Shown here: positions 1 through 6,576 of the stretch, piece after piece | Layout: the number at the start of each line of letters is the position of its first letter | Position numbering within the stretch: the stretch's first letter is position 1 | Assembly: GCA_014381485.1 (NCBI GenBank) | Contig: JACNLN010000031.1 | Coordinates: 1 to 15,431, forward strand | Direction of reading: 5' to 3' | Length of the DNA stretch: 15,431 bases | Source: Fidelibacterota bacterium | GTDB lineage: Bacteria; Fidelibacterota; Marinisomatia; Marinisomatales; CAZVFT01 | Notes under the pieces: generated by a model | Told to the model about the DNA's origin: nothing | Databases searched by the model: none | What the model saw: the letters and a program-made list of their open reading frames with translations, nothing else | Made by a program: the position numbers and the translations under genes

Positions 1-8
1 ATAAGTGG

Positions 9-43
9 AAAAAACGGCTGTTCATGGCGAACAGCCGTTTTTT
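9..43. terminator. Rho-independent terminator hairpin
   Basis: A perfect 15-bp inverted repeat (9-23 with 29-43) encloses the 5-nt loop ATGGC. The core is ACGGCTGTTC paired with GAACAGCCGT, and the right arm ends in a run of six T. Because the left arm starts with six A, the hairpin could terminate in both directions. It probably ends a gene lying upstream of the window and insulates mrp at 73. Confidence 0.85.
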
Positions 44-72
44 GTGATAAAAATTAATTTATCGAAGATAAT

Positions 73-1242
73 ATGAAGAAAAAAGATGTAATAGAACTTT
101 TACGTACTGTAAAGTATCCTGGGTACAGTCGTGATATTGTCTCTTTTGGAATTGTAAAAGATGTCCATTTTCAAGATAGAAATATAACAGTTGATTTGCA
201 AGTCACGACATTAAATGAAAACAACAAAAATGAGATAGATGTCCGGGTTAAAAAGGTTCTCCAGAAAACGAGTAGATTTAAGAACATTAATATCAATTTT
301 TTAGAAATGCCACAACGTCCCAAGGTTCAAACTCCAGATTCTTCTATCAGTGCTCCTGATTCAATTCCTGGTGTTAAACGTGTTATTGCTGTAGCCAGCG
401 GGAAGGGAGGTGTTGGAAAATCAACGATAGCCGTCAATATTGCTGCCACTCTTGCCTCTCAGGGTCATCAGGTTGGACTTCTGGATCTGGATATCTATGG
501 TCCGAGCTTGCCCATTCTTCTTGGGATCAAAGAACGCCCCAAGATTAACTCTGAAAAAAAATTAGTCCCGCTTCAAAAATATGGAATGAAAGTCATGTCC
601 TTTGGATTTATCACCGGGAATAATACACCTGTGATCTGGCGAGGTCCAATGGTGGCAAGAATGACAGAACAATTTTTTCAGGAAGTATTTTGGGATGAAC
701 TTGATTATCTGGTGTTGGATTTACCACCAGGAACGGGAGATGTTCAGCTAACACTTGTTCAGAAGTTAAGAATCACCGGAACGATCATTGTGACAACTCC
801 CCAGGATTTGGCGCTGGCTGATGTACGAAAAAGTGCTGATATGTTTGGGAAAGTAAAAACTCCTGTCCTTGGTGTGGTGGAAAATATGTCTGGATATCGA
901 GTATCTGGAATTGTTCAGGATAAAGAGGGAAAACCCGTTGATCATGCTACAATTACATTTTCGGAACTGGATCGAACTGTTGATTCCATTACTGATCAGA
1001 ATGGCAAGTTCAAAGTTGATGTTGATCTTTTCAAAAGAGGTGGGGGAAAGAAGGAAAGTATACGTTTAAGTGTTCCTCTTCTTGGGGAAATTCCTGTTAC
1101 CTCTGATCTTATGGAAGCCAGTGATGAGGGCATCCCCATAACAATTAAAAAACCTGATTCTTATGTTAGCAGGGTATTTTTACAGATTGTAGAGAAAATT
1201 CTGATGGCAATTGACAATTCAGTGAAAAATGATTTCGTTTGA
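73..1242 (+). CDS. mrp: Mrp/NBP35-type P-loop ATPase lacking cysteines, with an atypical insert
   Basis: 389 aa. Mrp (ApbC) proteins are cytosolic ATPases linked to iron-sulfur cluster carriage. Residues 1-80 resemble the MIP18/DUF59 domain (DIVSFGIVKD), but the usual DPE and Cys motifs are gone. Residues 100-270 are the SIMIBI ATPase: deviant Walker A SGKGGVGKST at 109-118, DLDIYGPS at 138-145, WRGPM at 189-193, DLPPGTGD at 216-223 and TTPQ at 241-244. After ENMSGY (270-275), where many Mrp proteins carry CPxC, there is instead a stretch of about 45 residues (276-320) with VSGIVQDKEGKPV and TDQNGKFKVDV. This looks like a carboxypeptidase-regulatory-like beta segment. The usual GGG...VPLLGEIP...DEGIPI tail then resumes. 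There is no cysteine anywhere in the protein. It is in frame throughout, so this is not a frameshift artefact. The family call is sure; the role in Fe-S transfer is doubtful. Confidence 0.93.
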   Translation: MKKKDVIELLRTVKYPGYSRDIVSFGIVKDVHFQDRNITVDLQVTTLNENNKNEIDVRVKKVLQKTSRFKNININFLEMPQRPKVQTPDSSISAPDSIPGVKRVIAVASGKGGVGKSTIAVNIAATLASQGHQVGLLDLDIYGPSLPILLGIKERPKINSEKKLVPLQKYGMKVMSFGFITGNNTPVIWRGPMVARMTEQFFQEVFWDELDYLVLDLPPGTGDVQLTLVQKLRITGTIIVTTPQDLALADVRKSADMFGKVKTPVLGVVENMSGYRVSGIVQDKEGKPVDHATITFSELDRTVDSITDQNGKFKVDVDLFKRGGGKKESIRLSVPLLGEIPVTSDLMEASDEGIPITIKKPDSYVSRVFLQIVEKILMAIDNSVKNDFV

Positions 1243-1317
1243 CTTTTGGGATAGTGTTAGACAGATAACAATCTGTTTATACCTACCTTTGACTTAGGGA
1301 ATTATATTAATTTTGTA

Positions 1318-2091
1318 ATGGTAACCACCATTTCAACAATTTCATTTATTCTTTTCGGTAGTTTATATCCTCTTTTCTTCTGGATGGTGGATTTGAATCG
1401 GTTAAATCAAGGATTTCACCGATTTAATCTGGCAATGAGTTCAGTAATGGGGGGAATTGGGATTTTCTTATACTGGCTAATGGATTTGGATTTTCATATC
1501 AGATTATCTTCGTTCGTGTGGCTTGTCACATTAGTGATGGTAACTTTGTTTTACTGGGGTAGGGTTAAGGTGCAGAAATGGGTGATTTCGATTCCGCCAA
1601 TGCTTGGGATAATTGTTTATTTCCAGATGTTGAAGGAACTCATTTCAGCGGATTTATCTCTCTGGTTTATTTCGTTTGTTGGGGGATGGATTGTTGTAGG
1701 TGTCGTTTTTATGGTAGTACTCGTACACTGGTCTTTGCACGTGGTTAACTCGCCTGTTAACCTTTTACGAAAAACGGTCAGCTGGTTAGTTATTTTTTTG
1801 GTAGTGCGTTTTTTATGGGATTCCTTTTTTCTGTTAACTGGCAACGTAACCATTAACGGAGAAACGGTGTTGTTAATCGAATTCATACAATCCTTTAATG
1901 GGTTTTTTCTGTTTATCGCTCTATTGTTTGGAACGTTGCTACCCCTTGTACTTTTACTTTATGTAATTAAAATGATCTCAAACCGCTCATTTCAAGTTAT
2001 TAATGGACTTTCGTATGTCGTGGTTATCTGTGTTATCATAGGAGATCTTTTTTATAAATTATATTTTTTCCAATTTGGTTTATTTTTATAA
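1318..2091 (+). CDS. Unrecognised polytopic membrane protein, about eight helices
   Basis: 257 aa, very hydrophobic. I do not recognise the family. By eye there are about eight membrane segments, near residues 5-24, 38-55, 63-80, 87-104, 113-137, 154-173, 193-217 and 231-250, joined by short loops. The longest polar loop is around 174-188. Two histidines (137 and 141, in VHWSLHVV) sit at the end of helix five and are the only conspicuous polar pair near the membrane. The ATG at 1318 has no clear Shine-Dalgarno sequence. Size and helix number resemble CdsA, which sits beside uppS in many bacteria, but the CdsA signature (K-D and H-G-G region) is absent. It lies 75 bp after mrp and 242 bp before uppS, so it may be its own unit. 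A real gene is likely because of the long open frame and consistent hydrophobic periodicity. Confidence 0.75.
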   Translation: MVTTISTISFILFGSLYPLFFWMVDLNRLNQGFHRFNLAMSSVMGGIGIFLYWLMDLDFHIRLSSFVWLVTLVMVTLFYWGRVKVQKWVISIPPMLGIIVYFQMLKELISADLSLWFISFVGGWIVVGVVFMVVLVHWSLHVVNSPVNLLRKTVSWLVIFLVVRFLWDSFFLLTGNVTINGETVLLIEFIQSFNGFFLFIALLFGTLLPLVLLLYVIKMISNRSFQVINGLSYVVVICVIIGDLFYKLYFFQFGLFL

Positions 2092-2182
2092 TTGATTATC
2101 CATTTGGAGTAAAACATTAAACTTCCTGTGCGATAATGAGTTAAAAAAGCATCAGTGTATGAAACAAAATTGAATAAAAAAT

Positions 2183-2242
2183 GTTCACCCTATTAAATAA
2201 TGCTTTGCATTAAAATCTTCGATTTTATTTAACAGGGTAAAG
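2183..2242 (+). repeat. 60-bp palindromic repeat, copy 1 (three-way-junction type)
   Basis: This segment matches 11910-11969 at 58 of 60 bases. Its core (2188-2237, 50 nt) folds on paper with no unpaired junction base. The outer stem CCCTATTAAAT / ATTTAACAGGG has one mismatch. Inside it are two perfect hairpins with 3-nt loops: AATGC-TTT-GCATT (2199-2211) and AAAATC-TTC-GATTTT (2212-2226). It sits in the 242-bp gap before uppS, away from coding sequence. It is probably a dispersed small non-autonomous element of the REP or MITE kind. Confidence 0.85.
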
Positions 2243-2333
2243 GTGAATGAAATTAAAAATATGATTTTTGGGGGATATTTATTTGATATTTACAAGATAG
2301 TCGTTTAATTTAATGAGTTAAGACAAATACTTT

Positions 2334-3107
2334 ATGACTGAGGAAGAACTAAAAGAAAAAATTGTCACTGTTGGAGAGATTCCCCGGCACATTGCCATTA
2401 TTATGGATGGAAATGGTCGGTGGGCAAAAAGCAGAAATCTCCCTCGAGTGGCTGGTCATAGAGAGGGTATTAATTCTGTTCGTGAAATCACACGAGTCTG
2501 TGGTGAATTGGGGATTGATGTTCTCACCCTGTACACCTTTTCCAGTGAAAATTGGGCTCGACCTCTATCAGAAGTCTCAGCATTAATGAATCTCCTTGTG
2601 GAAACAATTAGAAGAGAGATAGATGACTTAATGGCAAATAATGTTAAGCTGAATATTATTGGAAGGTTGGAAGATCTGCCGGAGAAACCGAGAAATGAGA
2701 TGAAACACGGTATCAGACGAACTTCAGAAAATACAGGTTTGAATCTGGTTCTTGCACTGAATTATGGTGGCAGGACGGAGATTCTGGATGCCATTAAATC
2801 CCTCTATCAAAAAATTGAGCAAGGAGAATTGACCGTAGGAAAAATAACGGAGGATGGATTTTCAAGTCTTCTTTATACAGGTGAGATTTCTGTTCCTGAA
2901 CCAGATTTATTGATTCGAACCGGAGGCGAATTCAGAATAAGTAATTTTCTTCTCTGGCAAGCAGCTTATACTGAAATATATTTCACGTCTGTATACTGGC
3001 CTGATTTTCGAAGTCGGGAACTTTACAAAGCTATTTTGAATTACCAACAGAGAGAAAGGCGTTTTGGTCAGGTTAGTGAACAAATTAAAAAATCGCGATT
3101 AAGATGA
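2334..3107 (+). CDS. uppS: Isoprenyl transferase (undecaprenyl diphosphate synthase)
   Basis: 257 aa, the usual length. A cytosolic cis-prenyltransferase that condenses isopentenyl diphosphate onto farnesyl diphosphate to make the C55 carrier lipid for peptidoglycan and O-antigen. The catalytic motif IAIIMDGNGRWAKSR places the essential Asp at residue 25, followed by AGHREG (40-45), LTLYTFSSENWARP, LALNYGGR, and the C-terminal PDLLIRTGGE (R195-E199) with SNFLLWQAAYTE. The ATG at 2334 gives the expected N-terminal length; its Shine-Dalgarno is weak. The 3' end overlaps the bamA start by 4 bp (ATGA), so the two are translationally coupled. In enterobacteria cdsA and rseP separate uppS from bamA; here they are directly joined, as in Bacteroidota. 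Confidence 0.97.
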   Translation: MTEEELKEKIVTVGEIPRHIAIIMDGNGRWAKSRNLPRVAGHREGINSVREITRVCGELGIDVLTLYTFSSENWARPLSEVSALMNLLVETIRREIDDLMANNVKLNIIGRLEDLPEKPRNEMKHGIRRTSENTGLNLVLALNYGGRTEILDAIKSLYQKIEQGELTVGKITEDGFSSLLYTGEISVPEPDLLIRTGGEFRISNFLLWQAAYTEIYFTSVYWPDFRSRELYKAILNYQQRERRFGQVSEQIKKSRLR

Positions 3108-5479
3108 AAATCCTTCGATTAGTATTTATTCTATTTTTTAGTCTATCGTTTCTGTTTCCCCAGCAGACCTTAGAGCCAATACGTATTCTCGGTGTTGATG
3201 TTGAAGGGAATGAAATGGCCTCTGACAGAGTAATAAAGTATACCTCAGGACTGGTGGAGGGAAAAGAAATTATTCCCGGTGACTTTGGACAATCCGTTAA
3301 GAAATTGTGGAGAACGGAACTGTTTTCAGATATCCAGATTTTCCTGGAAAAAGAGACAGTAGATGGGATTTTCATCAAAATCGTGGTGGAAGAAAATCCG
3401 ATACTTGGCGAAATCAAATTTGAAGGGAATAAAAAGAAGAAAAAATCGGATTTTGATGAGGAATTGGATTTGACTTCAGGTCAGAGGATTCAACCCTATC
3501 TCATCAATAATTGCATTGAAAAGATAAAAGAAATGTATTCAGAAGATGGATACCTTCGGGTTGAAGTGGATACTGAGTTGTTAGAAACAGAACGGGAGAA
3601 CGTTAAAGACCTCACATTTCACATTAAAGAAAACAAGAAAGTAAAAATAAAGGAAATACGTTTTATAGGAAATAAGGTGTTTTCGAATTTTAAGCTTCGA
3701 AGAAAGTTTAAAGAAACAAAAGTACAACGGTGGTACCTTTTCTGGAGGGGCACATTCGATGAGGAAAAATACAAAGAGGATAAAATTATTCTGGCGATGT
3801 TTTATCGAAACAACGGCTATAAAGATTTTCGGATTATTTCAGACTCTTTCGATTATGTAGATGAAGGAAAGAGAATGATCATTACGGTTGAGGTTTCTGA
3901 GGGACCTCAGTATCAGTTTCGTAACTTTACCTGGGAAGGGAATACCCTTTATTCTGAAGATGTACTAATGGATCGTCTTAATCTGGAGAGGGGTGATCTT
4001 TATAATGAGGAGGATTTCAATATTGCTCTATATGAGCGGGTTCAGGGGCTCTATATGGATAAAGGTTATATTTACAGTCAAATAACCCCGCAATTTATCC
4101 CGGTGAGAAAAAAGATTATGTTTAATCCTGATGCAGATGATTCCCTGGATGTTCATTTTGTAGTGGTTGAGAACCATCAGGTTTCCGTACGGGATATTAA
4201 CATTTCGGGGAATACGAAGACACGTGAAAATGTAATAAGGCGAGAATTTAAAATTCTTCCGGGGGATATCTTTAACAGGGAATTGTTAATGCGGAGCGTC
4301 AGAGAGGTTATGATATTGAACTATTTTTCAAATGTTGTGCCTGATGTGCTGCCAGTGGAAAAGGATAAAGTGGATCTTTTAATCGAAGTGGAGGAAAAGT
4401 CATCCGACAGAGCCAATGCTTCCATTGGGTTTACGGGAGAATATGGAATCACGGGGGGAGCGTCATTGGAGTTTAATAATTTTTTAGGTCGGGGACAGCA
4501 ACTCGTCTTCAGCTTTGAGGAAGGGACGCAATACAGTTATACTGGTCAAGAAGCGGCAAAACATCGAAGGATTTCCATCAGCTTTACCGATCCAATGATA
4601 AATGATACTCCTAACCTTATTGGTTTCTCAATGTTTTATTATCTCAGGGGAAAAAGTCCTTATTACTATAGCATACCATTAGATCGAGAAGTCTATGGAG
4701 GAGCTATTCGGTTTGGTCGCAGATTTAAATGGCCTGATAATTTCTTCCGGGGGACATGGATGATTCAGGGGACAAAAAAATTATATACGGGAACCGAAGA
4801 GGATTTAGAACAATATGTGGGCGGTTATGAAAAAACCCTTGGTATCAGTGTTACCCAGTTTATTAAACGTGATAGCCGTAACCACCCGGAATTTCCCAGC
4901 AAAGGATCTGTGATGAACTGGACCTCTAGTCTGTCAGGGGGTATATTAGGTGGTAATGAAAATTTTCATAAACACGTCTTAAAGTACGACTGGTACTCTC
5001 CAACATTCTGGAAGTTTGTATTGTACAGTTCTCTCCAGATAGGAGCGATCAAAGAGATTAAGACCGGCAGAGAGGAGGTATCGATCATACCGGTTGATGA
5101 AAAATTCTTTATGGGGGGTAGCGGCATTCCTTACGGGAATATGCTTCGTGGATACGTGGATAATACCGTGGGTCCGTACGACGGTGGTCCTCTTGGTGGA
5201 AAGGTATTATTGAAATATTCTGTTGAGTTTCGTTTTCCGTTCTCAGAAAACCCAACTGTGTATGGTCTGGCATTTGCTGAAATGGGAAATGTCTGGTATG
5301 GGTTTGATGTAGTTGATCCTTTTGATCTTAAGCGATCAGCAGGGATAGGTATTCGAATGTTTATGCCGATGTTAGGAATGTTAGGCTTTGACTATGGTTA
5401 TGGATTTGACGATATCCCGGCAACAGAGGAATCTCCAGAAGGATGGAATTTTCATATCCTGTTTGGTATGCCTTTTTAA
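3104..5479 (+). CDS. bamA: Outer-membrane protein assembly factor BamA (Omp85)
   Basis: 791 aa, close to the family norm of about 800. BamA inserts beta-barrel proteins into the outer membrane. An N-terminal signal peptide (residues 1-20, hydrophobic run LVFILFFSLSFLF then PQQ) is followed by five POTRA-like repeats at roughly 25-97, 100-176, 180-266, 269-357 and 360-430. Each shows the typical IxxIxIxGN or F.GN start and paired EGxPxxF-like strands. The 16-strand barrel fills 435-791. The conserved L6-loop motif appears as LRGY at 681-684. The protein ends in aromatic Phe (HILFGMPF), the usual C-terminal signal for barrel insertion. The start overlaps uppS by 4 bp. The gene normally leads into skp, but here a 440-bp inserted element intervenes. 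Confidence 0.97.
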   Translation: MKILRLVFILFFSLSFLFPQQTLEPIRILGVDVEGNEMASDRVIKYTSGLVEGKEIIPGDFGQSVKKLWRTELFSDIQIFLEKETVDGIFIKIVVEENPILGEIKFEGNKKKKKSDFDEELDLTSGQRIQPYLINNCIEKIKEMYSEDGYLRVEVDTELLETERENVKDLTFHIKENKKVKIKEIRFIGNKVFSNFKLRRKFKETKVQRWYLFWRGTFDEEKYKEDKIILAMFYRNNGYKDFRIISDSFDYVDEGKRMIITVEVSEGPQYQFRNFTWEGNTLYSEDVLMDRLNLERGDLYNEEDFNIALYERVQGLYMDKGYIYSQITPQFIPVRKKIMFNPDADDSLDVHFVVVENHQVSVRDINISGNTKTRENVIRREFKILPGDIFNRELLMRSVREVMILNYFSNVVPDVLPVEKDKVDLLIEVEEKSSDRANASIGFTGEYGITGGASLEFNNFLGRGQQLVFSFEEGTQYSYTGQEAAKHRRISISFTDPMINDTPNLIGFSMFYYLRGKSPYYYSIPLDREVYGGAIRFGRRFKWPDNFFRGTWMIQGTKKLYTGTEEDLEQYVGGYEKTLGISVTQFIKRDSRNHPEFPSKGSVMNWTSSLSGGILGGNENFHKHVLKYDWYSPTFWKFVLYSSLQIGAIKEIKTGREEVSIIPVDEKFFMGGSGIPYGNMLRGYVDNTVGPYDGGPLGGKVLLKYSVEFRFPFSENPTVYGLAFAEMGNVWYGFDVVDPFDLKRSAGIGIRMFMPMLGMLGFDYGYGFDDIPATEESPEGWNFHILFGMPF

Positions 5480-5538
5480 TTAGGAAGTTTAAGAGATACG
5501 AAGGAAATTTCATGCAGTTTTACTCATTAGTAAAGTAA

Positions 5539-5546
5539 ATTAAAAG
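5539..5546. repeat. Target-site duplication, left copy (ATTAAAAG)
   Basis: ATTAAAAG directly abuts the left terminal inverted repeat at 5547 and is repeated exactly at 5987-5994, directly abutting the right terminal repeat. Eight of eight bases match and both copies sit exactly at the ends, so chance is unlikely although the sequence is AT-rich. Confidence 0.8.
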
Positions 5547-5592
5547 GTAACTATTCAGGCTTAGGCTAAGGCGAAGGCTAAGGAAAAGAGAG

Positions 5593-5937
5593 ATGGGCTA
5601 TAAAGATTTTACGGAAATGCCTATATGGCAACAATCATTCGAACTATTGGTCCCGAAGTTTCGGGATAAGACCACAAAGAATTATCCTTCTGATGAAAGG
5701 TTCGGTTTAGTTTCAGATATGCACCCGCCTGAACTGATTTGTCGGGCAGGTAGGTCTGCTCCGAAGGAACTCCTGTTGAGCAAATTCTATAACTCATCCC
5801 GCCGGGGCGGGACGGAGGGATTTGGCCGTTTTGAGCATAAATTATACATTAACGAAAAAACAAAGAGTATTTTGGTTGAATCTGCAAGAAATATCATAGA
5901 GGAACTAAACGCTCTTATTCATTCATTGGAGTCTTAG
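5593..5937 (+). CDS. Degenerate four-helix-bundle protein (S23/IVS family)
   Basis: 114 aa. The family comprises small four-helix-bundle proteins encoded in 23S rRNA intervening sequences and related Avd proteins; no enzymatic role is established. Family landmarks are visible: an N-terminal MPIWQQSFELLV, TKNYPSDERFGLVSDM (helix 2 start), EGFGRFEHK, and a final helix ARNIIEELNALIHSLES. The parts between are abnormal. From memory, the family has a helix after SDM leading directly to AEGFGR; here about 30 unrelated, Pro/Gly/Arg-rich residues (HPPELICRAG...SSRRGGT) replace it. The helix expected after FEHK is largely missing. Two DNA palindromes of 16 bp lie inside the frame (5651-5666, 5797-5812). 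The frame stays open, but the fold is probably broken, so this may be a decaying passenger gene. A purine-rich stretch (AAGGAAAAGAGAG) precedes the ATG. Its stop codon TAG partly overlaps the right hexamer-repeat arm. Confidence 0.65.
   Translation: MGYKDFTEMPIWQQSFELLVPKFRDKTTKNYPSDERFGLVSDMHPPELICRAGRSAPKELLLSKFYNSSRRGGTEGFGRFEHKLYINEKTKSILVESARNIIEELNALIHSLES
5651..5666. repeat. 16-bp palindrome inside the four-helix-bundle gene (first)
   Basis: TCCCGAAGTTTCGGGA is a perfect 7-bp stem with a GT loop. It lies where the family sequence would continue helix 1 and encodes the odd residues PKFRD. It has the same architecture (TCCC...GGGA, 2-nt loop) as the palindrome at 5797-5812. Confidence 0.7.
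5797..5812. repeat. 16-bp palindrome inside the four-helix-bundle gene (second)
   Basis: TCCCGCCGGGGCGGGA is a perfect 7-bp stem with a GG loop. It is strikingly GC-rich for this AT-rich region and lies at the 3' end of the aberrant insert (about 5721-5815), just before the EGFGRFEHK motif resumes. Confidence 0.7.
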
Positions 5938-5986
5938 CCTTAGCCTATGCCTTAGCCTTGTTTGACCAAATAGGCTTAATAGTTAC

Positions 5987-5994
5987 ATTAAAAG
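5987..5994. repeat. Target-site duplication, right copy (ATTAAAAG)
   Basis: This is the second copy of the 8-bp direct repeat. It starts at the first base after the right terminal inverted repeat AATAGTTAC (5978-5986). Together with 5539-5546 it defines the outer limits of the insertion. Confidence 0.8.
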
Positions 5995-6027
5995 AATATT
6001 TAAAATATCATCTATCAAAATGCAAAT

Positions 6028-6034
6028 AAGGAGG
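6028..6034 (+). promoter_or_regulatory. Strong Shine-Dalgarno that decides a GTG start for skp
   Basis: AAGGAGG lies 5 nt before the GTG at 6040. It is the best ribosome binding site in the window. It supports the GTG start, which also yields a proper signal peptide; no ATG is near. Confidence 0.85.
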
Positions 6035-6039
6035 CGAGA

Positions 6040-6564
6040 GTGGAAAAATCAACAAAATGGTGGATAGTTGCGGTATTCATAGCATTGCCTGCTATAGGAT
6101 TCTCACAACAGTTAAAGGTTGGATATATTCAATCTGATCGAATTCAGGCTGAATTTCCTGAGTTTAGGGAAGCCCAGGATCAACTTCAGATTGAATATAG
6201 AAAGGTTCAAGCTGAGTTTGAATCCATGATGACCCGATTAGATAGTTTGAAAAAGGACTATGATATAAAGCAATATATGAGTTCGCCGGAATGGTTGCGA
6301 GAAAAGGAGCAGGAGATATCAGTACTCGAGCAGCAGGTGCAGGAATTTCAGTTGAGGAAAGTGGGACCTGATGGTGAACTAACAAAACATCAAATGCAAT
6401 TAGAGGCAGCTATCATAAAGAAAGTTCAAGACGCGGTGAATAAAGTTGCTATTGATAAAGGATTTGATTTTGTTTTTGATTCCATAGCTCTTTTATATGC
6501 CAAACCAACCTATAACCTGACGGATGATGTGTTGTATGAGCTAAGGAAAAAAGTGGAAGAATAA
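6040..6564 (+). CDS. skp: Periplasmic chaperone Skp/OmpH family
   Basis: 174 aa, typical length. Skp is a trimeric periplasmic holdase that carries unfolded outer-membrane proteins to the Bam complex. Residues 1-22 form a signal peptide (WWIVAVFIALPAIGFS, cleavage near FSQQ). The family start KVGYIQSDRIQAEFPEF follows, then a long charged coiled coil (about 40-135) that would form the tentacles, and a C-terminal return strand (KGFDFVFDSIALLYAKPTYNLTDDV). The start is GTG at 6040 with an AAGGAGG sequence 5 nt upstream. Position between bamA and lpxD is the classic one. The inserted element upstream could affect readthrough from bamA. Confidence 0.93.
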   Translation: MEKSTKWWIVAVFIALPAIGFSQQLKVGYIQSDRIQAEFPEFREAQDQLQIEYRKVQAEFESMMTRLDSLKKDYDIKQYMSSPEWLREKEQEISVLEQQVQEFQLRKVGPDGELTKHQMQLEAAIIKKVQDAVNKVAIDKGFDFVFDSIALLYAKPTYNLTDDVLYELRKKVEE

Positions 6565-6576
6565 GGAAACACATCA

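Larger units (their letters stand above)
5547..5986 (+). mobile_element. 440-bp IVS-like element with terminal inverted repeats and 8-bp target duplication
   Basis: The ends are the perfect 9-bp inverted repeat GTAACTATT (5547-5555) and AATAGTTAC (5978-5986). Just inside, a 21-bp inverted repeat (5563-5583 with 5938-5958, 19 of 21 matched) is built from AGGCTA-type hexamers and brackets the single gene at 5593-5937. Immediately outside the ends, ATTAAAAG occurs at both 5539-5546 and 5987-5994. This is a perfect 8-bp direct repeat, as expected for target-site duplication on insertion. No transposase or reverse transcriptase is encoded, so mobility must be supplied in trans. The cargo belongs to the four-helix-bundle family of 23S rRNA intervening sequences, which are likewise bracketed by inverted repeats. 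Removing the element and one ATTAAAAG restores a short bamA-skp spacer. Confidence 0.85.

Noticed and set aside
1318..2091. Phosphatidate cytidylyltransferase (CdsA), by size, helix count and position
   Set aside because: The C-terminal CdsA signature with its Lys-Asp and His-Gly-Gly residues is absent; the protein's C-terminus is almost wholly hydrophobic.
2170..2196. Promoter TTGAAT / TATTAA overlapping repeat copy 1
   Set aside because: The spacer is only 15 nt, the -10 matches four of six bases, and AT-rich DNA gives many such pairs.
5519..5534. Terminator after bamA (TTTACT-CATT-AGTAAA)
   Set aside because: The stem is only 6 bp and AT-rich, with no T-run after it; it is unlikely to stop transcription.
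5556..5583. CRISPR-like or satellite array from the AGGCTA hexamers
   Set aside because: Only four to five imperfect hexamers with no spacers. Their mirrored copy at 5936-5959 explains them as inverted-repeat arms.
5593..5937. Avd accessory protein of a diversity-generating retroelement
   Set aside because: The protein is in the same broad family, but there is no reverse transcriptase and no template/variable repeat pair in the window.
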